A stretch of 52,483 bases of DNA, taken from assembly GCA_964420125.1 (NCBI GenBank), contig CAYQQQ010000030.1, positions 1 through 52,483 of the forward strand, written 5' to 3'. The DNA comes from CAYQQQ01 sp964420125 (GTDB lineage Bacteria; Actinomycetota; Acidimicrobiia; Acidimicrobiales; Microtrichaceae). Shown one piece after another: positions 49,954 to 52,483 of this stretch (position 1 is the first letter of the stretch; each line of letters opens with the position of its first letter). A program made the translations under genes and the position numbers. Below the pieces are notes generated by a model, which worked only from the letters and a program-made list of their open reading frames with translations, was not told where the DNA came from and did no database searches.

Positions 49954-50073
49954 GGAACGGGTGACCCGGCTCCTGGCACGAGCTCGTGCCGACGTCGCGG
50001 TGCTGCGGGAGCTCGCGATGCCTTCGCGCGGCAGGTGATCCGCTGGCTCGACCGCCCGGTCAACCCGAGCTGA
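49943..50073 (+). pseudogene. Remnant of a HEPN (HepT/DUF86-type) toxin, internally deleted
   Basis: GTG 49943 opens VVDEERVTRLLARARADVAVLRELA, a typical HepT N-terminus, and overlaps the MNT stop as in intact pairs. The frame closes at 50038 after 31 codons. In a neighbouring frame the next bases read DAFARQVIRWLDRPVNPS and stop at 50073, which looks like the C-terminal end of the same family. The central ~80-90 residues, which hold the Rx4-6H ribonuclease motif, are missing. Confidence 0.65.
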
Positions 50074-52015
50074 CCCCGGACGGCTCCGGCCCGGGCGCGG
50101 GTTCCGGTGCCGGCGGTGCTCCCCGGCTCCGGCGGTCGAGCACCCTGTGCCAGGTGCTGCGCACGAAGCCGGTGATGCCGTCGGGGTAGAGCACCGCCAT
50201 CACCACCAGCAACAGCCCCGACAGGGCGAACTGGTACGGCGAGGGCTTGCCCACGTCCTGGCCCATGGCGATGGCGAACACCCCCACCGGCGCCAGGGCA
50301 CCCGCCACCAGCGAGCCGGACATGGCGGCGATCCCCGCCAGGTAGGTGAGCGCCAGCAGCGACAGCGAGTTGAACACCCCGAAGGACTCCGAGGACAGCG
50401 TCAGGCGCTGGTAGGCGAGCAGGCAGCCCCCGAGGCCGGCCAGCAGCGCCGAGATGGCGAAGCTCGACAGCTTGGCCATCGGCACGTCGATGCCCGCGGC
50501 CGCAGCCGCCCGCTCGTTGGCCCGCACCGCCAGCCAGGCGAGACCGGTGGAGCCGCGGCGCAGGTTCGCCACCGCCACTGCGGCCAGGGCCAGCACCGCC
50601 AGGCACATCAACCCGAACGCCACACGGGGGAAGTCGTCGCCGGGAGCTCGGATGGTGAGGTCCAGCGGGCCGATCGACGGCTCGGGCACCTCGGCGCCGG
50701 CGATCGAGCCGACGAACCACTCCCACTTGAACAGCAGCTCCTGGATGGCCACCGCCGCGCCCAGGGTGATGATGGCGAGGTTGAGGCCGCGCACCTTCAC
50801 CGCCGGCAGCCCGACCAGCGCTCCCAGCACGCCCGTGAGCACGATGGCCAGCAGCGGTGACAGCGGGAACGGCACCCCGGCATCGGTGAGCTTCACCATG
50901 GTGAAGGCGGCGAAGCCGGCGAAGGCGTAGGGGGCGAGGGAGATCTGCCCGACGAAACCGGTGACCACCACGACCGACAGCGCCATCAGGGCGAAGATCG
51001 ACGAGGTGATGATCGCCGAGCGCCAGTCGGCGCCGAGGGTGAGCATGCCGGCCACCGACACCACCACCAGCACCCCCGTCACCTGCAGCACCCGGTTCGG
51101 CTCCGGCGCGGCGGGGTAGCGGCCCTCGCGCAGCTCGCCGCGGGTGGGCAGCGACTCGCCCCGCACCGCCATCACCGCCAGGATGACGAGGAACGGCACC
51201 CCCTGCTGGATGCCGATCTTGGGCAGCCAGGTCCAGTCGCTCTGCAGGTTGAGCAGCTCCGACTGCACCATGCCGATGCCGATCGCGGCGGCCACGGTGA
51301 TCGGGTAGGAGCGGAACCCGGCGATCAGCGCCGCAGCCAGGGCGGGCACGATCAGGAGGCTGTTGTTGAGCGGGTCGAGCGCCACGATCTGGGCCGAGAA
51401 GATCATCGCCAGGCCGGCCAGCGCGGTGGCGATCATCCAGTTCACCGCCGCGATGCGCTCGGGGTTCAACCCGGCCAGCACTGCGCCCTTGCGGTTCTCC
51501 GCAGCCGCCGTGGTCACGAGACCGAAGCGGGTGTGGCGGCTGATGAGCCACAGCACCGCGGCCAGCACCACCACCATCCCCCCCAGGATCAGGCGGTCCT
51601 GGCCGACGAGCTTGCCGAACAGGGTGAGGTTGTCCCGGGGCAGCACCGGCCGCACGAACGGCAGCACCTGCCAGTCCAGGCCGATCACCGCCCAGAAGTA
51701 GAGGAACAGGCCCACCGAGGCGACGACCCGGGCCAGGGGCGGGGCATGGCGGAGGGGCCGGAACACCAGGGTGTGGATCAGCAGCCCCAGCAGTGCGCCG
51801 TAGAGGACGAACAGCACCAGCGCGGTGACGACGGTGGGCCGTGGGATGAACGGCACCCGGTGCGGAACCCAGAACAGGGGCAGGACCAGGTCGCCGGTCT
51901 CGCGGTACTCGAAGAACGAGAAGGCGAGGAAGGTGCCCACCGCGGCGTGGGCGAAGTTGACCACCCCCGAGGAGCGGTAGGTCATCACCACGCCCAGGGC
52001 GAGCGCCGCGACCAC
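50060..52015 (-). CDS. Branched-chain amino-acid ABC permease, LivH-LivM fusion
   Basis: A protein of at least 651 aa. The LivH-like half (VNFAHAAVGTFLAF through ALIAGFRSYPITVAAAIGIGM) covers about residues 1-290. A linker (SLPTRGELREGRYPA) follows, then the LivM-like half (GQISLAPYAFAGFAAF, VRGLNLAIITLGAAVAIQELLF, RANERAAAAAGIDV). Two usually separate permeases are thus one chain. Start GTG 52015 cuts into the first span. The conserved frame continues upstream to about 52063 (ITSHLAYLILGLGGGAVV) without ATG or GTG. The C-terminus is Pro-rich. It forms an importer with the binding protein upstream. Confidence 0.85.
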   Translation of the reverse strand: MVAALALGVVMTYRSSGVVNFAHAAVGTFLAFSFFEYRETGDLVLPLFWVPHRVPFIPRPTVVTALVLFVLYGALLGLLIHTLVFRPLRHAPPLARVVASVGLFLYFWAVIGLDWQVLPFVRPVLPRDNLTLFGKLVGQDRLILGGMVVVLAAVLWLISRHTRFGLVTTAAAENRKGAVLAGLNPERIAAVNWMIATALAGLAMIFSAQIVALDPLNNSLLIVPALAAALIAGFRSYPITVAAAIGIGMVQSELLNLQSDWTWLPKIGIQQGVPFLVILAVMAVRGESLPTRGELREGRYPAAPEPNRVLQVTGVLVVVSVAGMLTLGADWRSAIITSSIFALMALSVVVVTGFVGQISLAPYAFAGFAAFTMVKLTDAGVPFPLSPLLAIVLTGVLGALVGLPAVKVRGLNLAIITLGAAVAIQELLFKWEWFVGSIAGAEVPEPSIGPLDLTIRAPGDDFPRVAFGLMCLAVLALAAVAVANLRRGSTGLAWLAVRANERAAAAAGIDVPMAKLSSFAISALLAGLGGCLLAYQRLTLSSESFGVFNSLSLLALTYLAGIAAMSGSLVAGALAPVGVFAIAMGQDVGKPSPYQFALSGLLLVVMAVLYPDGITGFVRSTWHRVLDRRSRGAPPAPEPAPGPEPSGVSSG

Positions 52016-52143
52016 GGCGCCGCCGCCGAGGCCGAGGATCAGGTACGCCAGGTGCGAGGTGATGGCGGTCTCCCCGCCTCAGCGCCGGCGCAGCAGAGGT
52101 CGACCGACTCGTGCCGCGGCGGCCCGGGCCGAGCTCCCGGTGC

Positions 52144-52483
52144 TCAACCGAGGGTCTCCTGGATCACCGTCGGCACGTCCACCCACCCGTCGGACAGCTC
52201 GACGAACTGGTTCCGGCCCTGGAGCTCGGCGATCACCTGTTGGGGTGCGCACATGGCCGGGTAGCCGGGGATCTGCTCCTCGGCGCAGGTGTAGCTGTGG
52301 CCGTCGAAGCTGGGCACGTCCCGGGAGGAGCGGAACGCCTCGGTGATCTGCTCGGCGGTGGCGTCGGGACCGATCCCCTCCATCACCGCCCACAGGTTCA
52401 TCGCCGAGCGGAAGGCGACGGTGGCCGCCGACATCGGGGTGGTCTCGGGGGCGTACTTCTCCATGGCCAGCGTGTAGATCTCG
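52144..52483 (-). CDS. Branched-chain amino-acid binding protein, C-terminal part
   Basis: The C-terminal 112 residues of a periplasmic-binding type 1 fold protein (LivK-like). The gene runs off the right edge, and its start is outside. EIYTLAMEKYAPETTPMSAATVAFRSAMNLWAVMEGIG and ITEAFRSSRDVPSFDGHSYTCAEEQIPGYPAMCAPQQVIAEL match the end of such receptors; two cysteines (YTCAEE, AMCAPQ) may form a disulfide. The stop lies 62 bases before the conserved start of the fused permease on the same strand, so they belong to one transporter. Confidence 0.8.
   Translation of the reverse strand, partial: EIYTLAMEKYAPETTPMSAATVAFRSAMNLWAVMEGIGPDATAEQITEAFRSSRDVPSFDGHSYTCAEEQIPGYPAMCAPQQVIAELQGRNQFVELSDGWVDVPTVIQETLG

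Overview
The window is roughly 70% G+C by eye. It carries an actinobacterial gene set: tRNA-Ser, SRP RNA, dnaX, ybaB and recR in series, a class III adenylate cyclase, a NarGHJI operon and many TetR regulators. The protein at 21315 starts with a GPGWWQASDGKWYP-type motif that I associate with Acidimicrobiia, so a member of that class is my best guess. No plasmid, phage or chromosomal origin signature is visible.

Layout. 1-4332: start of prfC, a serine beta-lactamase-fold hydrolase, a small membrane protein and a NarL-type two-component pair. 4446-8523: two overlapping alpha/beta hydrolases (the second lacks the serine nucleophile), a DHA2-type efflux pump and a TetR regulator. 8555-13862: exonuclease VII (xseAB), a universal stress protein, an ABC exporter, UppP and a small membrane protein. 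13995-19604: tRNA-Ser(CGA), tadA, a cyclase, tRNA-Ser(GGA), SRP RNA, dnaX, ybaB and recR. 19605-24273: thiolase, a DUF2510-type protein, crotonyl-CoA carboxylase/reductase with a strong palindrome directly before its start, a frameshifted NYN-domain gene and an acyl-CoA epimerase. Together these suggest C4/C5 acyl-CoA (ethylmalonyl-CoA) metabolism. 24343-28368: an acyltransferase-SGNH fusion, a lipoprotein of unknown function and a TetR regulator. 28387-35088: narI, narJ, narH and narG on the minus strand, tightly coupled. 35089-38308: two exact 42-bp direct repeats, two paralogous 'double TetR' proteins and a hairpin-rich gap. 38309-39966: TetR plus a YeiH-type transporter.

40095-48530 is the most unusual part. 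On the minus strand, a VirD4/TraG-like ATPase is followed by a MoxR AAA+ ATPase, a metallopeptidase-vWA protein and a seven-repeat beta-propeller protein. On the plus strand, divergently, lie an unrecognised 377-aa protein and a second VirD4/TraG-like ATPase. The triad matches the MoxR-vWA-beta-propeller ternary systems proposed as NTP-dependent conflict systems. Its pairing with two soluble TraG-like ATPases and an orphan protein is the best candidate here for an undescribed system. No relaxase, integrase or other type IV secretion gene is present.

48641-52483: a stand-alone 5'-3' exonuclease, an MNT nucleotidyltransferase with an internally deleted HEPN toxin remnant, a fused LivH-LivM permease and the end of a branched-chain amino-acid binding protein gene.
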